From Anaerolinea thermophila (lineage in GTDB: Bacteria; Chloroflexota; Anaerolineae; Anaerolineales; Anaerolineaceae): DNA of 64,000 bases. This document shows, one piece after another, positions 1 through 8,051 of the stretch. How positions within the stretch are numbered: position 1 is the stretch's first letter; each line of letters opens with the position of its first letter. Both the position numbers and the translations under genes were made by a program. The notes under the pieces are model-generated. The model did no database searches, had not been told where the DNA came from, and worked only from the letters and a program-made list of their open reading frames with translations. The stretch spans positions 105,839-169,838 of the forward strand of contig NZ_DYHZ01000007.1 in assembly GCF_020723905.1 (NCBI RefSeq), read 5' to 3'.

Positions 1-140
1 CTTCGGGCTCCTGCGAAGACGATCTGTCGCTGAAAGTTCAGCGACTGCCGGGGTGGAGAGTGTTTCCCATCCTGCCGCTTCGCACCATCCGCGGCTCTCT
101 GCAAGGTGGGGCAGACACGCTGTCTCCGGGCGGATCTTTC
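1..140 (-). ncRNA. Probable T-box leader, 5' part (cut by left edge)
   Basis: Read on the minus strand, this stretch folds like T-box stem I. Basal helices CAGCG/CGCTG and CTGCC/GGCAG enclose a long arm. The arm carries the motif AGAGAG, then CCGC, then GGATGGTGCGAA, then GCGG, which resembles the conserved distal loop of T-box leaders. A further hairpin follows (GTCGCTGA, loop ACTT, TCAGCGAC). T-box leaders sense uncharged tRNA and control aminoacyl-tRNA synthetase or amino-acid genes. The antiterminator part and the gene itself would lie beyond base 1. I could not assign the specifier codon. Assignment is by pattern only. Confidence 0.55.
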
Positions 141-146
141 TACCTG

Positions 147-152
147 ATTATA
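147..152 (-). promoter_or_regulatory. -10 element of the leftward T-box transcript
   Basis: A perfect TATAAT on the minus strand lies about 7 nt before the inferred start of the structured leader. No clear -35 element is visible. It is back to back with the rightward -10 at 174-179. Confidence 0.5.
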
Positions 153-173
153 TCACGACTGCAAGGGCTGTTT

Positions 174-179
174 TATAAT
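174..179 (+). promoter_or_regulatory. -10 element giving a leaderless ABC ATPase mRNA
   Basis: A perfect TATAAT ends 7 nt before the ATG at 187, so transcription would begin at or next to the start codon. There is no Shine-Dalgarno sequence. No convincing -35 hexamer is visible 16-18 bp upstream. Confidence 0.55.
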
Positions 180-186
180 TGCTTTC

Positions 187-1245
187 ATGCTTGAAGTACG
201 GGAAATCACCAAGCAATATGAAGGCAAACCCCTCCTTCATGGGGTGAGTTTTTCCCTTTCAGAGGGAGAAACCCTGGCGTTGCTGGGACCTTCCGGTAGT
301 GGAAAAAGCACCCTGTTGCGCATCATTGCCGGTCTGGAAGAAGCCGAAGGAGGACAAATCTTCTGGAACGGTGAAGATCTCCGGCATGTTCCGGCGCATC
401 GCCGTGGTTTTGGGTTGATGTTTCAGGACTATGCCCTCTTTCCCCACCTGAATGTCTTTGAGAATGTGGCTTTTGGATTGCGCATGGCGGGGTTGCCGCG
501 TGAAGAAGTCCGGCAACGCGTTGAAGAAGCCCTGAGTCTGGTCAACATGAGTGCGTTTGCAAACAGGCGGGTAACCGATCTCTCGGGTGGAGAACAACAA
601 CGGGTGGCATTGGCGCGCGCGCTGGCGCCGCGTCCGCGCCTGCTGATGCTGGATGAGCCTTTAGGGGCTCTGGATCGCACCTTGCGCGAGGAGTTGCTGG
701 AAGACTTGCGTCATCTACTTCATACCACCCGTATCCCTGCCATTTACGTTACCCACGATCAGGAAGAAGCCTTTGCTCTGGCAGACCGGCTGATTTTGCT
801 TCACGAGGGTAAAATTGAGCAGGTGGGTACCCCTCAGGAGGTGTACAGTCACCCGGTTTCTCTGTGGGCGGCGCGTTTCCTGGGACAGGCAAATGTGTTG
901 CCGGGAAGGGTGATTCAGGTGGATCCTCTGGTAGTTGAAACACCGGAAGGGCAGATGGGCGGGGTTCCCGCAGATGGACGTCCATTGAGAGAGGGAGAAC
1001 CGGTGGTTGTGCTCCTTCAAATGGTGGGGGTCGAACTGGTTGAGCCTCAAAACCCACAAGCGTTGTTCCTCGCTCTGGTGGAAGATGTGACCTTCCGGGG
1101 GGACAGTTTTCGGGTGGAACTGATTACCCGGCACAACCGGCGGCTGCTTTTTCACGTCTCTCATGGGGTGCGTGTTGGCGAGACGGTGGGGGTGAAACTT
1201 TCCCGACAGGCAATTCGGATATATCGAGAGGATGGAAGTCAATGA
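187..1245 (+). CDS. ABC transporter ATP-binding protein (PotA/CysA/FbpC type)
   Basis: A 352-residue ATPase subunit of an importer of the spermidine/sulfate/iron/molybdate class, acting on the inner face of the membrane. Walker A GPSGSGKST is at about 34-42, Q-loop Gln80, signature LSGGEQQR at about 132-139, Walker B LLMLDEP at about 152-158 and the switch His190. The C-terminal ~110 residues look like a TOBE regulatory domain. No permease or binding-protein gene lies within the window on this side, so it appears orphaned and the substrate cannot be named. It overlaps the next gene by 4 bp (ATGA). The ATG lies directly after a -10 element, suggesting a leaderless message. Confidence 0.9.
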   Translation: MLEVREITKQYEGKPLLHGVSFSLSEGETLALLGPSGSGKSTLLRIIAGLEEAEGGQIFWNGEDLRHVPAHRRGFGLMFQDYALFPHLNVFENVAFGLRMAGLPREEVRQRVEEALSLVNMSAFANRRVTDLSGGEQQRVALARALAPRPRLLMLDEPLGALDRTLREELLEDLRHLLHTTRIPAIYVTHDQEEAFALADRLILLHEGKIEQVGTPQEVYSHPVSLWAARFLGQANVLPGRVIQVDPLVVETPEGQMGGVPADGRPLREGEPVVVLLQMVGVELVEPQNPQALFLALVEDVTFRGDSFRVELITRHNRRLLFHVSHGVRVGETVGVKLSRQAIRIYREDGSQ

Positions 1246-1715
1246 AGCGTGTCATCATTCGAAAACTGGAACCGTCCGGTGAGGAAAAATGGCGTTACCC
1301 TGCTATCGTCCTGGAAGAAACGGAAGAGACGGTCCTGGTGGAAGCCACTTTTGACCGCCCGTTATGGCGGATAAAAGATATCTATTTGAACCCTGGAGAC
1401 CGGTTTGTTGAATTGTATTACCGGCAGCGCTGGTACAACATTTTCCAGGTTCATGCAGGCTCAAGCCAGGCTATAAAGGGATGGTACTGTAATGTTTCGT
1501 ATCCGCCGGAAATGGTGGATGGGGAAATTCGCTATGTCGATCTGGCGCTGGATTTACTGGTGTACCCGGACGGCACACAACAGGTGCTGGATGAGGATGA
1601 ATTTGAAACGCTGAACCTGCCCGGGGAGGTCAAAGAGCAAGCCCTGAAAGCGCTGGAGGAACTCAAACGGCTGGTGAATCCGCTTCAAGGGTTTCGTATC
1701 GAAAAAACAGGGTAG
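1242..1715 (+). CDS. DUF402 family protein
   Basis: 157 residues. The central block KGWYCNVSYPP, then RYVDLALDLLVYPDG, then VLDEDEFE is the DUF402 signature. Characterised members of this fold are nucleoside phosphate phosphatases (Ntdp) and FomD, which use acidic residues to bind divalent metal; the Asp/Glu-rich DLxLD and DEDEFE segments fit that. The substrate here is unknown. The start overlaps the ABC ATPase stop (ATGA), so the two are probably co-translated. The stop codon lies inside a terminator hairpin serving the opposite strand. Confidence 0.8.
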   Translation: MKRVIIRKLEPSGEEKWRYPAIVLEETEETVLVEATFDRPLWRIKDIYLNPGDRFVELYYRQRWYNIFQVHAGSSQAIKGWYCNVSYPPEMVDGEIRYVDLALDLLVYPDGTQQVLDEDEFETLNLPGEVKEQALKALEELKRLVNPLQGFRIEKTG

Positions 1716-1734
1716 AGGAAACATCTCTACCCTG
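1702..1734 (-). terminator. Rho-independent terminator for the leftward operon
   Basis: Perfect 10-bp inverted repeat CAGGGTAGAG (1708-1717) and CTCTACCCTG (1725-1734) with a 7-nt loop. Read leftward it is followed at once by six T (A-run 1702-1707). It ends the 2725-1758 transcript and overlaps the last codons and stop of the convergent DUF402 gene. Rightward there is no T-run. Confidence 0.85.
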
Positions 1735-1757
1735 TACACAGTCTCAATAAAGGGGGA

Positions 1758-2138
1758 TTAAAGCACCGGGAGCAAGAGGGCAGAGATGGCTCCGCTTTCC
1801 TCTAACATCCGGTAAAGTCCCCAGCCAATCAAGCCGGTGGCAACGCAGCAACAGCATAACACTACCAGCACAATCAGCACAATGACCCACCACGCCAGCC
1901 CTTTTTTGGGTTGCGCAGGCGGCACTGAGGTACCTGCCGGCGCCGCTGCAGGTTCCGGCGGGGCAAAAGGCGTCTCGACGGGTGCAGGTTCTTCCTGGAC
2001 GGAGGGCGTGTAAGGCTCCGAACTGGCATCGAGCGGCGGTGGGGTGAACAGTTCCGGGGTTTCGGATTCTCCGGATTCTGGTTGAGCCGGGGGTTCTTCC
2101 GGTGTCAGGGCATCAAGCGGTTTGGGTTCGTCACTCAT
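1758..2138 (-). CDS. Proline-rich single-pass membrane protein
   Basis: 126 residues with no recognised domain. About 85 residues rich in Pro, Glu and Ala (probably disordered) precede one hydrophobic segment with a run of four cysteines (WWVIVLIVLVVLCCCCVATGLIGWGLY). A short amphipathic tail follows. The topology suggests a tail-anchored protein with a cytoplasmic N-terminus. The ATG has a GGAG-type site upstream and follows the DUF4126 gene by about 20 bp, so the two form one leftward operon ending at 1702-1734. Function is not known. Confidence 0.65.
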   Translation of the reverse strand: MSDEPKPLDALTPEEPPAQPESGESETPELFTPPPLDASSEPYTPSVQEEPAPVETPFAPPEPAAAPAGTSVPPAQPKKGLAWWVIVLIVLVVLCCCCVATGLIGWGLYRMLEESGAISALLLPVL

Positions 2139-2158
2139 AGGGGGACTCCTTTAATGGT

Positions 2159-2725
2159 CTAGGTCTTGGGTGCAGATGAAGCCGTGCGGATTTTCCGAAG
2201 CCACATCCAGAGGATGGTGGTTGTGATCAATATAAGTATACATGCAATCAGTACCGGCACGACCACTGAAAGGATAGAAAGGATGGTGGAGATAATATCT
2301 TCGGCGATGCTGACGGGTACGTTCGCTGTTCCACCACTCACCGCTGTGACTGCCGGGCGAAACACCAGCGATTTCGCAGCATGGACTCCACCAGCAACCA
2401 GTATTCCGGCACTAATCGCCAAAATGGGATGTATTTCTTTAATCACGCTGGTGGAGGCGGCAAAGACGATAGCGCCAGCGGCAGGTCGAATGAAGGTTTG
2501 AAGGATGTCATTCACATGGTTTACGGCAGGAATTTTATCGGCGAAAAATTCGATGATGGACAGCACTACCAGCAGTCCAATGACCCACCAGGAAGTGAGG
2601 GCATCCCATGGCTCATTCAGGCGAAGCCACGGGGTAAATTTTGCCAGCAGGGCAACCATGAGTAAGGGGATATATGCGTTCAACCCCGCGCTGGCAGAAA
2701 GCCCGAAAGCCGAAAAAATTTCCAT
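2159..2725 (-). CDS. DUF4126 family integral membrane protein
   Basis: 188 residues and very hydrophobic. The N-terminus FGLSASAGLNAYIPLL and the segment EFFADKIPAVNHVNDILQTF are typical of DUF4126. About five membrane segments are likely. The family has no firm biochemical role. The start is supported by GGGTGG upstream and by a TATAAT at 2762-2767 on the same strand. It is the first gene of a two-gene operon with the proline-rich membrane protein. Confidence 0.75.
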   Translation of the reverse strand: MEIFSAFGLSASAGLNAYIPLLMVALLAKFTPWLRLNEPWDALTSWWVIGLLVVLSIIEFFADKIPAVNHVNDILQTFIRPAAGAIVFAASTSVIKEIHPILAISAGILVAGGVHAAKSLVFRPAVTAVSGGTANVPVSIAEDIISTILSILSVVVPVLIACILILITTTILWMWLRKIRTASSAPKT

Positions 2726-2761
2726 CTTCCACCCTCTTATTCAGAAAACAGATATAAAGAG

Positions 2762-2767
2762 ATTATA
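2762..2767 (-). promoter_or_regulatory. -10 element for the DUF4126 operon
   Basis: TATAAT on the minus strand about 37 nt before the start codon, predicting a leader of about 30 nt. The -35 region is weak (CATCCA-like). Confidence 0.45.
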
Positions 2768-2811
2768 CCCTTTTGTTTTCTGGATGGATGAATGGTGAAG
2801 AAGCACGAGAA

Positions 2812-3840
2812 CTAAAAGAAGGGAGGGATTTTCCACTGGGGGGAGAGGTAAGGTTTGATGCTCTGTTTTTCCAGTTCATGAAGGGGTGTGGCAAGTAACT
2901 GGCGGGCAACTTCCGAGATCCGCTCTGCTGATTTTCCTCCATTTTGCAACGGGAGAAGTTTCTTGAGGGTATCCAGATCCATATCGCAAATCACCGGCTT
3001 TCCCAGGGCAACTGCGGTAAAAATGGCAGAGGTATTTTGAGCGATTAACATATTGCAGTTGGCAATCATGTGGTGGATATTTCCATCGGTGTAAATGGGG
3101 GCATCTGGAAAAAACAGACGGATCTCACGTACTGCATTTGCCACATTTTCGTTGGGATGCAACTTAAATAAGACAGGTTTTCCCTGGGCGTGTTCTTTGA
3201 CTTTCAGTAAAAACTTCAACCGGTTATGGTATCGCATTGTTTCGCGAGTGGCAGATGTGGCAACCAGAATGTAACCATGCCAGGGAAAATCATTGTGGGT
3301 ATAAGAAATGGCGTTGTCGAAATTTGGGATACCCGTCACAATGATTTTGGCAGGGTTTACCCCTTTCCGAATAAATACTTCGCGATACCCGTTAGAGGCG
3401 ACACAAAACCGATGGTAGGCATTTGAGAGCCCTGTAGCGGCAGTGTTGGCAATAAAGCGAGGCAACTTCAGCGTCCGCATCAGGTGGTAACGCCATCCCT
3501 CTGGTTCAATCATCCCTTCCTGTACAAGAAGGATGCGTTTTCCGCGGAGATTGCGCTGGATGATCAGGTCCGTTCCCGTGATGACAAGATCGTAATTCCG
3601 GGATTTCCCCCCAAAATCTACGGGGAGTTTTTGGGATTTGAGGTAATGCTCCGTATCCCGGCGATGACGTCCCCCCAAAATGGTGAAATGAACCAGTCCC
3701 AATTTGCTGAGCAATCCCAGAAAACCATCCGCATAAAATGGCGTGTAATACACATTGCAATCGGATAGGTGCTTCCCAATCTGGTGCATGATGGTTGTCT
3801 GGTTGAGAGAACCACCGATCAAAAGGACATTGGGTTTCAT
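2812..3840 (-). CDS. GT-B-like transferase (glycosyl- or glycerophosphotransferase type)
   Basis: 342 residues. The N-terminal Rossmann-like start (PNVLLIGGSLNQTTIMHQI) and the C-terminal half with FKLHPNE, then MIANCNMLIAQNTSAIFTAVALGKPVI, resemble the nucleotide-sugar binding half of GT-B enzymes and CDP-glycerol glycerophosphotransferases. There is no signal peptide. It lies 26 bp downstream of the PHP phosphoesterase gene, probably in one operon. Donor and acceptor are unknown. A role in envelope polymer or lipid glycosylation is an inference from fold and from the acyltransferase nearby. Confidence 0.55.
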   Translation of the reverse strand: MKPNVLLIGGSLNQTTIMHQIGKHLSDCNVYYTPFYADGFLGLLSKLGLVHFTILGGRHRRDTEHYLKSQKLPVDFGGKSRNYDLVITGTDLIIQRNLRGKRILLVQEGMIEPEGWRYHLMRTLKLPRFIANTAATGLSNAYHRFCVASNGYREVFIRKGVNPAKIIVTGIPNFDNAISYTHNDFPWHGYILVATSATRETMRYHNRLKFLLKVKEHAQGKPVLFKLHPNENVANAVREIRLFFPDAPIYTDGNIHHMIANCNMLIAQNTSAIFTAVALGKPVICDMDLDTLKKLLPLQNGGKSAERISEVARQLLATPLHELEKQSIKPYLSPQWKIPPFF

Positions 3841-3866
3841 AGTTCTCCCTGCGCGGTGTAGAGATG

Positions 3867-4622
3867 TTATTGATTGCTCATGACACGGGATAATCGTTCA
3901 AGCCGTAAAGGATCCTGTGGGTGGTGATTGTGCGTGACCCAGCCAAATTTTCTCAAAAAGAAATGGGGAAGATAATCCCGCATGACGTTAATTCCGTTTA
4001 ATCCGTTTCCTTTGTAAACGCTGGTGGTTTTGGCTTCAAGGGCGTACCGTAATTCCTGGGCTGTGTTTCCTGAAAAAAGAGTTGCGCCTTGACCAATCAT
4101 TCTTAAAATATGGGCATCACTGTTACCTACCTGAGCCAGAGGCAGGCTCTGAGATTGTTTTTCTACCACAGGGTTTTGTCGGGTATAAACCAGACCTCCA
4201 TTGAACGACTCGACACCTACCAGAATGCGACGCACGTCAGGATCCTGAAGTGCATTCCAGATGTCCTTGAAGTCCAGGCTTGAAGTTCCCGGCGCAGTAG
4301 GATGTGCGGCAATGCAGATTCCACCCTGCTCCCCTACCCGAAGAACGGTTTCTTTCAAGGAGAGGTGGGGCGGGATGGGTTTCTGAATGAAAAGCGCCAG
4401 TACATGCCCGTCTCGTGAAGAGACTTCACATCCCGGAATCACTTCCAGTTGATATTTGGGGGCAAGTTCTAAAGCCTCTAACGCACCACGGATGGCATCG
4501 TGGTCGGTGATAGCAATGACATTCAGGTTTGTTTTCGTCTTTACATGTTTGAGGACTGCCGGCACAGAACAGGTGCCATCGTAACTGTAAATGGTGTGAA
4601 TATGCAAATCTGCTAATCCCAT
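3867..4622 (-). CDS. PHP-domain phosphoesterase
   Basis: 251 residues. The metal-binding motifs of the PHP superfamily are clear: DLHIHTIYSYDG at 5-16, AITDHDAIRGAL at about 38, GCEVSSRDGHVLALF at about 64-78, then AAHP and SDAH. This is the TrpH/YciV-like class, whose members are exonucleases or nucleotide 3',5'-phosphatases. The substrate here is not determined. It is followed closely by the GT-B-like gene. An AGGAT-type ribosome site precedes the ATG. Confidence 0.75.
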   Translation of the reverse strand: MGLADLHIHTIYSYDGTCSVPAVLKHVKTKTNLNVIAITDHDAIRGALEALELAPKYQLEVIPGCEVSSRDGHVLALFIQKPIPPHLSLKETVLRVGEQGGICIAAHPTAPGTSSLDFKDIWNALQDPDVRRILVGVESFNGGLVYTRQNPVVEKQSQSLPLAQVGNSDAHILRMIGQGATLFSGNTAQELRYALEAKTTSVYKGNGLNGINVMRDYLPHFFLRKFGWVTHNHHPQDPLRLERLSRVMSNQ

Positions 4623-4755
4623 ACTTTTTATCCTGATTTTAAGGATTTCATTCTTCTATGAATGTACCCGGTTTTGGTTAACCGGTTTTTAATGCCAGGA
4701 TAAAGATTGGTATGCATTTGATTAAGATCAGCGAAACATTCTTACCAGTGAATGG

Positions 4756-5682
4756 TTAATGGGTTTGAGGAGGAAGCAGATTGCACTCCAGGCGGATAAG
4801 ATTTCGGGCAATGCTTTGGACGGCTTTCAAAGGGGATTCCTCGTGAAGCAATTGCAACTCTTTCAGGGAAAATACAGGGCTAAAGGCCACCCTGGGTGTC
4901 AGGGAGGGGATTCGTTTAAACTCCATTTGAGTCCAGATTTGCACAACTTCTGCCGCAATTCGGGCTTTGTAGGGATCTTTCTGGAACTTTATCAAAGGGT
5001 GAGCCAGGGCTTCTGGGGTGATCAGATTGCTCAACACAGCCACCTGGACTTGAGTGGCGGGTGCTCTGGAGAGAATGACTTCAATGCTGGGTGACCATTC
5101 CTGGATGGTTTGTAAGGCTTTTTCGGGTTCACGGGCAGGATCTGGCTCCAAACGTCCTGCGGCAAGCAGGAACAACACCCCTCTGGATTGCAAATGTTGG
5201 ATGGCCTGGCGAACAACGTTGGCTTTTGCCAGACGGTCCACACGGCTGGAAAAGATCAAATACGTTGAAAAGGCGGATAATGCCCGGAAAAACGGGCGGT
5301 CACTTGCCACAATTTTGATATCGTCTCTTGGAATTTTGGAAAGAACGAGTAAAGCATCAAATGTCCCCGGGTGGTTGGCTATGAGGAGAAGTGGACCTTG
5401 CAGGGGAATTTGATCTTCGCCTTTAAAAACCGGGGGGCGCGTTAATCGGGGAAGGAAACGTTTTGTTGCCTCGTGTAACCCAACCCGCTGAATTTCGCTA
5501 TCGAATGCCCGGGCAAGGGAGGAAATTTCCCGAACGGATGGAGTAAGCAAACGGGTGAGCACCGCAGTAAGCCATTTTGAATTTGCAGAGGAGATTGAGG
5601 AAGTGATATCTTCCAGTAAGAGACGTTCAAGAGATGGTTCTATGTTTTGAGGGTAGAAAGGGACAGTTTGTTCTGTATTCAT
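4756..5682 (-). CDS. PlsC-type phospholipid/glycerol acyltransferase
   Basis: 308 residues. The acyltransferase box NHPGTFD gives the HX4D catalytic pair (His104, Asp109). The second block IKIVASDRPFFRALSAF and the later GRLEPDPAREPEKALQ region match LPLAT-family layout. It would esterify an acyl chain to a glycerol or lysophospholipid at the membrane. There is an N-terminal extension of about 95 residues before the acyltransferase domain. The promoter region contains a perfect 13-bp inverted repeat (5686-5773). Confidence 0.7.
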   Translation of the reverse strand: MNTEQTVPFYPQNIEPSLERLLLEDITSSISSANSKWLTAVLTRLLTPSVREISSLARAFDSEIQRVGLHEATKRFLPRLTRPPVFKGEDQIPLQGPLLLIANHPGTFDALLVLSKIPRDDIKIVASDRPFFRALSAFSTYLIFSSRVDRLAKANVVRQAIQHLQSRGVLFLLAAGRLEPDPAREPEKALQTIQEWSPSIEVILSRAPATQVQVAVLSNLITPEALAHPLIKFQKDPYKARIAAEVVQIWTQMEFKRIPSLTPRVAFSPVFSLKELQLLHEESPLKAVQSIARNLIRLECNLLPPQTH

Positions 5683-5685
5683 ATC

Positions 5686-5773
5686 CTTAACCTGTCACAA
5701 CGGGTCCTGCTGTTTCTCAGTATAACCATCCAGGTAATCGTTATGGAAAACAACAGGTAAGTGACAGGTTAAG
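5686..5773. repeat. Perfect 13-bp inverted repeat, 62-bp spacer
   Basis: CTTAACCTGTCAC at 5686-5698 and GTGACAGGTTAAG at 5761-5773. The pair lies just upstream of the acyltransferase start at 5682, between two leftward genes. It could be a pair of operator half-sites brought together by looping, or a long stem in the leader RNA. There is no T-run, so it is not a terminator. Confidence 0.7.
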
Positions 5774-5797
5774 AGGTGTTAATCCTTAATCACAGTT

Positions 5798-6589
5798 CTA
5801 TGGAAGCGGAAATCCTTCCCAGGTACCTGTAAGCCAGAACCGTCCGGCATCTACCAGGGTAATTTGAAGAAGAGCGGTCAGGAATCCCAGTAACAGGAAT
5901 ACCCACAGTTCTTTCCACTGGCTGAAGCGGTTTTCATTTTGTGCGAGCAAAATCCACAGTAATGTATATGCCATACTGAGCAAACCCAGTACACTCAAAC
6001 CGCTCAATACCGAGAGGGGGTATAGCAATAACGGGATTTCGCTTATGATGGAGAGATCGATGAGGAGCGCCAATCCTGTCAGCGTTGCCCATTCCCGGAT
6101 GTCAGCCAGAGCGGGTTGCGGAAGGCTTTTTTCCCACACGGTTTGATGAAAAACCGCCCCCAGCACGGTCCCAATACCCATTCCCAGCAGAGTGCCGCTG
6201 AACAGACGTATCAGATTGTTGGGCGGGTAGAGAGTGGGCAGGACGGGAAGCACGCTGAAAAAGGAATTGGCGCCATCCACAATAAAGAATAAACCAAACA
6301 GGGCAAACAGGATCATCATCCAGCGGGGAGGGAACAGAGCCCGTCTCCCTTTGAGAAGGATGAACATCAGGCTCAAACCGCTTCCAAGAAATGTCCCCGA
6401 ACAGCGCGCGCAGACCGGAGCAGGGCGGTCGTCCAGCCAGAAGGAACGAGCCGGAGCGCGGTGGCATACGGCGTAGCCAATGGCATCCATTTTTCCCAGC
6501 AAACCGGGCGGCGTTTTCACCAGCCAGGTCAGCAAAAGGGCGGCGGTGGCGGCAATCAGCGCAATTTTCCAGCGCAGGGATATGGGCAT
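5798..6589 (-). CDS. DUF2085 family membrane protein
   Basis: 263 residues with a Cys-rich motif after the first membrane segment: ICH-type AVCHRAPARSFW, then RPAPVCARCSGTFLG. This CHRxxxRSF...PVCARCxG pattern defines DUF2085. About six membrane segments follow. The paired cysteines facing one side of the membrane suggest metal or redox binding, but no function is established. The start ATG is 7 nt after a TATAAT and lacks a Shine-Dalgarno site, so the mRNA is predicted leaderless. Confidence 0.75.
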   Translation of the reverse strand: MPISLRWKIALIAATAALLLTWLVKTPPGLLGKMDAIGYAVCHRAPARSFWLDDRPAPVCARCSGTFLGSGLSLMFILLKGRRALFPPRWMMILFALFGLFFIVDGANSFFSVLPVLPTLYPPNNLIRLFSGTLLGMGIGTVLGAVFHQTVWEKSLPQPALADIREWATLTGLALLIDLSIISEIPLLLYPLSVLSGLSVLGLLSMAYTLLWILLAQNENRFSQWKELWVFLLLGFLTALLQITLVDAGRFWLTGTWEGFPLP

Positions 6590-6596
6590 GGGATGG

Positions 6597-6602
6597 ATTA
6601 TA
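6597..6602 (-). promoter_or_regulatory. Extended -10 for leaderless DUF2085 mRNA
   Basis: TGATATAAT on the minus strand is an extended -10 (TGnTATAAT). Seven bases separate it from the ATG at 6589, so the transcript should begin at the start codon. Confidence 0.6.
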
Positions 6603-6636
6603 TCAGAGGCTCTTTCTTAACCAGCAAGACTCTTTA

Positions 6637-6666
6637 TTGGCAGGATTTTGGTTTAAGGGGTATGAT
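6637..6666 (+). promoter_or_regulatory. Promoter of the DUF3048 lipoprotein gene
   Basis: TTGGCA at 6637-6642 and TATGAT at 6661-6666, spacer 18. The leader would be about 23 nt and includes a GAGG ribosome site before the ATG at 6696. Confidence 0.5.
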
Positions 6667-6695
6667 AAAGCCCAGTTTATCTCTGAGGTTTTCCT

Positions 6696-7970
6696 ATGGA
6701 TTGGAAAAAGAATCTTAACCGCATTGTTTTACTGGGTATTGTCTGGGTGTTATTGACCGCCTGTGGACAGGCAACTCCTGCACCGGTTTCTTCCACACCG
6801 ACGCGGGAACCAGTGGCAACTTTTACGCCTTCTCCTCAACCGCCTACCGCCACGCTTGCTCCCAGCAGTACTCCTGAACCCGTTGCAACAGCAACCCTGA
6901 TTCCGAATTACCCCCCTGAGGGGTACGGTCCCGGTGGTTTCCCTGCCGACGTTAATCCGTTGACCGGGTTGCGAGTGGCAGATCCAAACCTGTTAAACCG
7001 GCGTCCGATTGTGATTAAGGTGGAAAATTTACCCCGCGAGCACCGCCCCCAATACGGGTTGAGCCTTGCGGATCTGGTGTTTGAGTACTACACCGAACAG
7101 GGGACAACCCGTTTTGCGGCAGTTTTCTACGGGCAGGATGCTGAAAAGGTGGGTCCCATTCGCTCGGGACGCTTTTTTGATGTTCATGTTGTTCAGATGT
7201 ACCGGGCGGTTTTCATCTTTGGGAGCGCCTACTCGGCGGTTTTCAACCGTTTTGCCAGTTCCGATTTTGCCTCCCGCATGGTGCTGGAAAATCCCCAATC
7301 CTGTCCGGCGTTGTGCCGTTTTGAGCCAGAGGGACGCAATTTCTTAATGGCAAATACCCGTGAACTGGGGGCTTACCTGAAGTCCCGCAATGTGGATAAC
7401 TCCCGTCAGCCTCTGGATGGGATGTACTTCAATCTGCAAGCCCCTGCAGGTGGTGAGGCGGGTGAGCAGGTCTATGTGCGGTATTCTGGCGCTATTTACA
7501 ACCGCTGGGACTATGATCCCGCTACCGGGCGATACCTGCGCATTGTGGACGCCAAAGATGATGTCAATCGGAATAACCCCCAGTATGTGCAACTGACCGA
7601 TGCGCTGACCAATCAGCCTGTTGCCGCCGATACCGTAGTGACCCTGTGTGTTCCCCATGAATACTTCTTCAAGTCGACTGAAATTGAAGTTCTGGATATG
7701 AAAATGGATGCCTCCGCCGGTTCCTACCGGGGTTGTGACGGGCAGATTTATTCCGGTGGCACAGGGGCGGCGTATGTTGCCAGAGACGGAAAAATCTACA
7801 AAGCCCAGTGGAGTCGTCCCAGGCAGGATGCCCCTTTGACCTTACTGGATGAGCAGGGCAATCTCTTCCCTTTCAAACCGGGGCAGACCTGGTTTGAAGT
7901 GATTGGCGCCTCTTCCAAAGTGGAGAAAAGCGACAACGGGTACCGTTTCACCTTTGCCATTGCTCCATAA
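6696..7970 (+). CDS. DUF3048 domain lipoprotein
   Basis: 424 residues. A signal peptide ends in the lipobox LLTAC with lipidated Cys23. A linker rich in Thr, Pro and Ser (about 24-68) follows, then the DUF3048 domain: NPLTGLRVADPNLLNRRPIVIKVEN, EYYTEQGTTRFAAVFY and VGPIRSGR are family hallmarks (YerB-like). It should be anchored outside the cytoplasmic membrane. The family's biochemical role is unsettled. It is monocistronic, with its own promoter and a strong terminator at 7988-8027. Confidence 0.8.
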   Translation: MDWKKNLNRIVLLGIVWVLLTACGQATPAPVSSTPTREPVATFTPSPQPPTATLAPSSTPEPVATATLIPNYPPEGYGPGGFPADVNPLTGLRVADPNLLNRRPIVIKVENLPREHRPQYGLSLADLVFEYYTEQGTTRFAAVFYGQDAEKVGPIRSGRFFDVHVVQMYRAVFIFGSAYSAVFNRFASSDFASRMVLENPQSCPALCRFEPEGRNFLMANTRELGAYLKSRNVDNSRQPLDGMYFNLQAPAGGEAGEQVYVRYSGAIYNRWDYDPATGRYLRIVDAKDDVNRNNPQYVQLTDALTNQPVAADTVVTLCVPHEYFFKSTEIEVLDMKMDASAGSYRGCDGQIYSGGTGAAYVARDGKIYKAQWSRPRQDAPLTLLDEQGNLFPFKPGQTWFEVIGASSKVEKSDNGYRFTFAIAP

Positions 7971-7987
7971 AATTCTGAAGACACAAG

Positions 7988-8027
7988 AACATCCCCCTGT
8001 GAGCGCTTTACAGGGGGATGTTTTTTT
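7988..8027 (+). terminator. Rho-independent terminator after the DUF3048 gene
   Basis: A 13-bp stem AACATCCCCCTGT (7988-8000) pairs with ACAGGGGGATGTT (8010-8022), followed by a T-run to 8027. It lies between convergent genes and could partly serve the leftward transcript too, though the leftward T-run is interrupted. Confidence 0.9.
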
Positions 8028-8051
8028 CGAGAGATGGAACAAGAGGGGGGG

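Noticed and set aside
4660-4706. Rightward terminator-like CCGGTT/AACCGG hairpin with T-run
   Set aside because: No rightward gene lies upstream, the stem is only about 6 bp, and the flanking genes are leftward.
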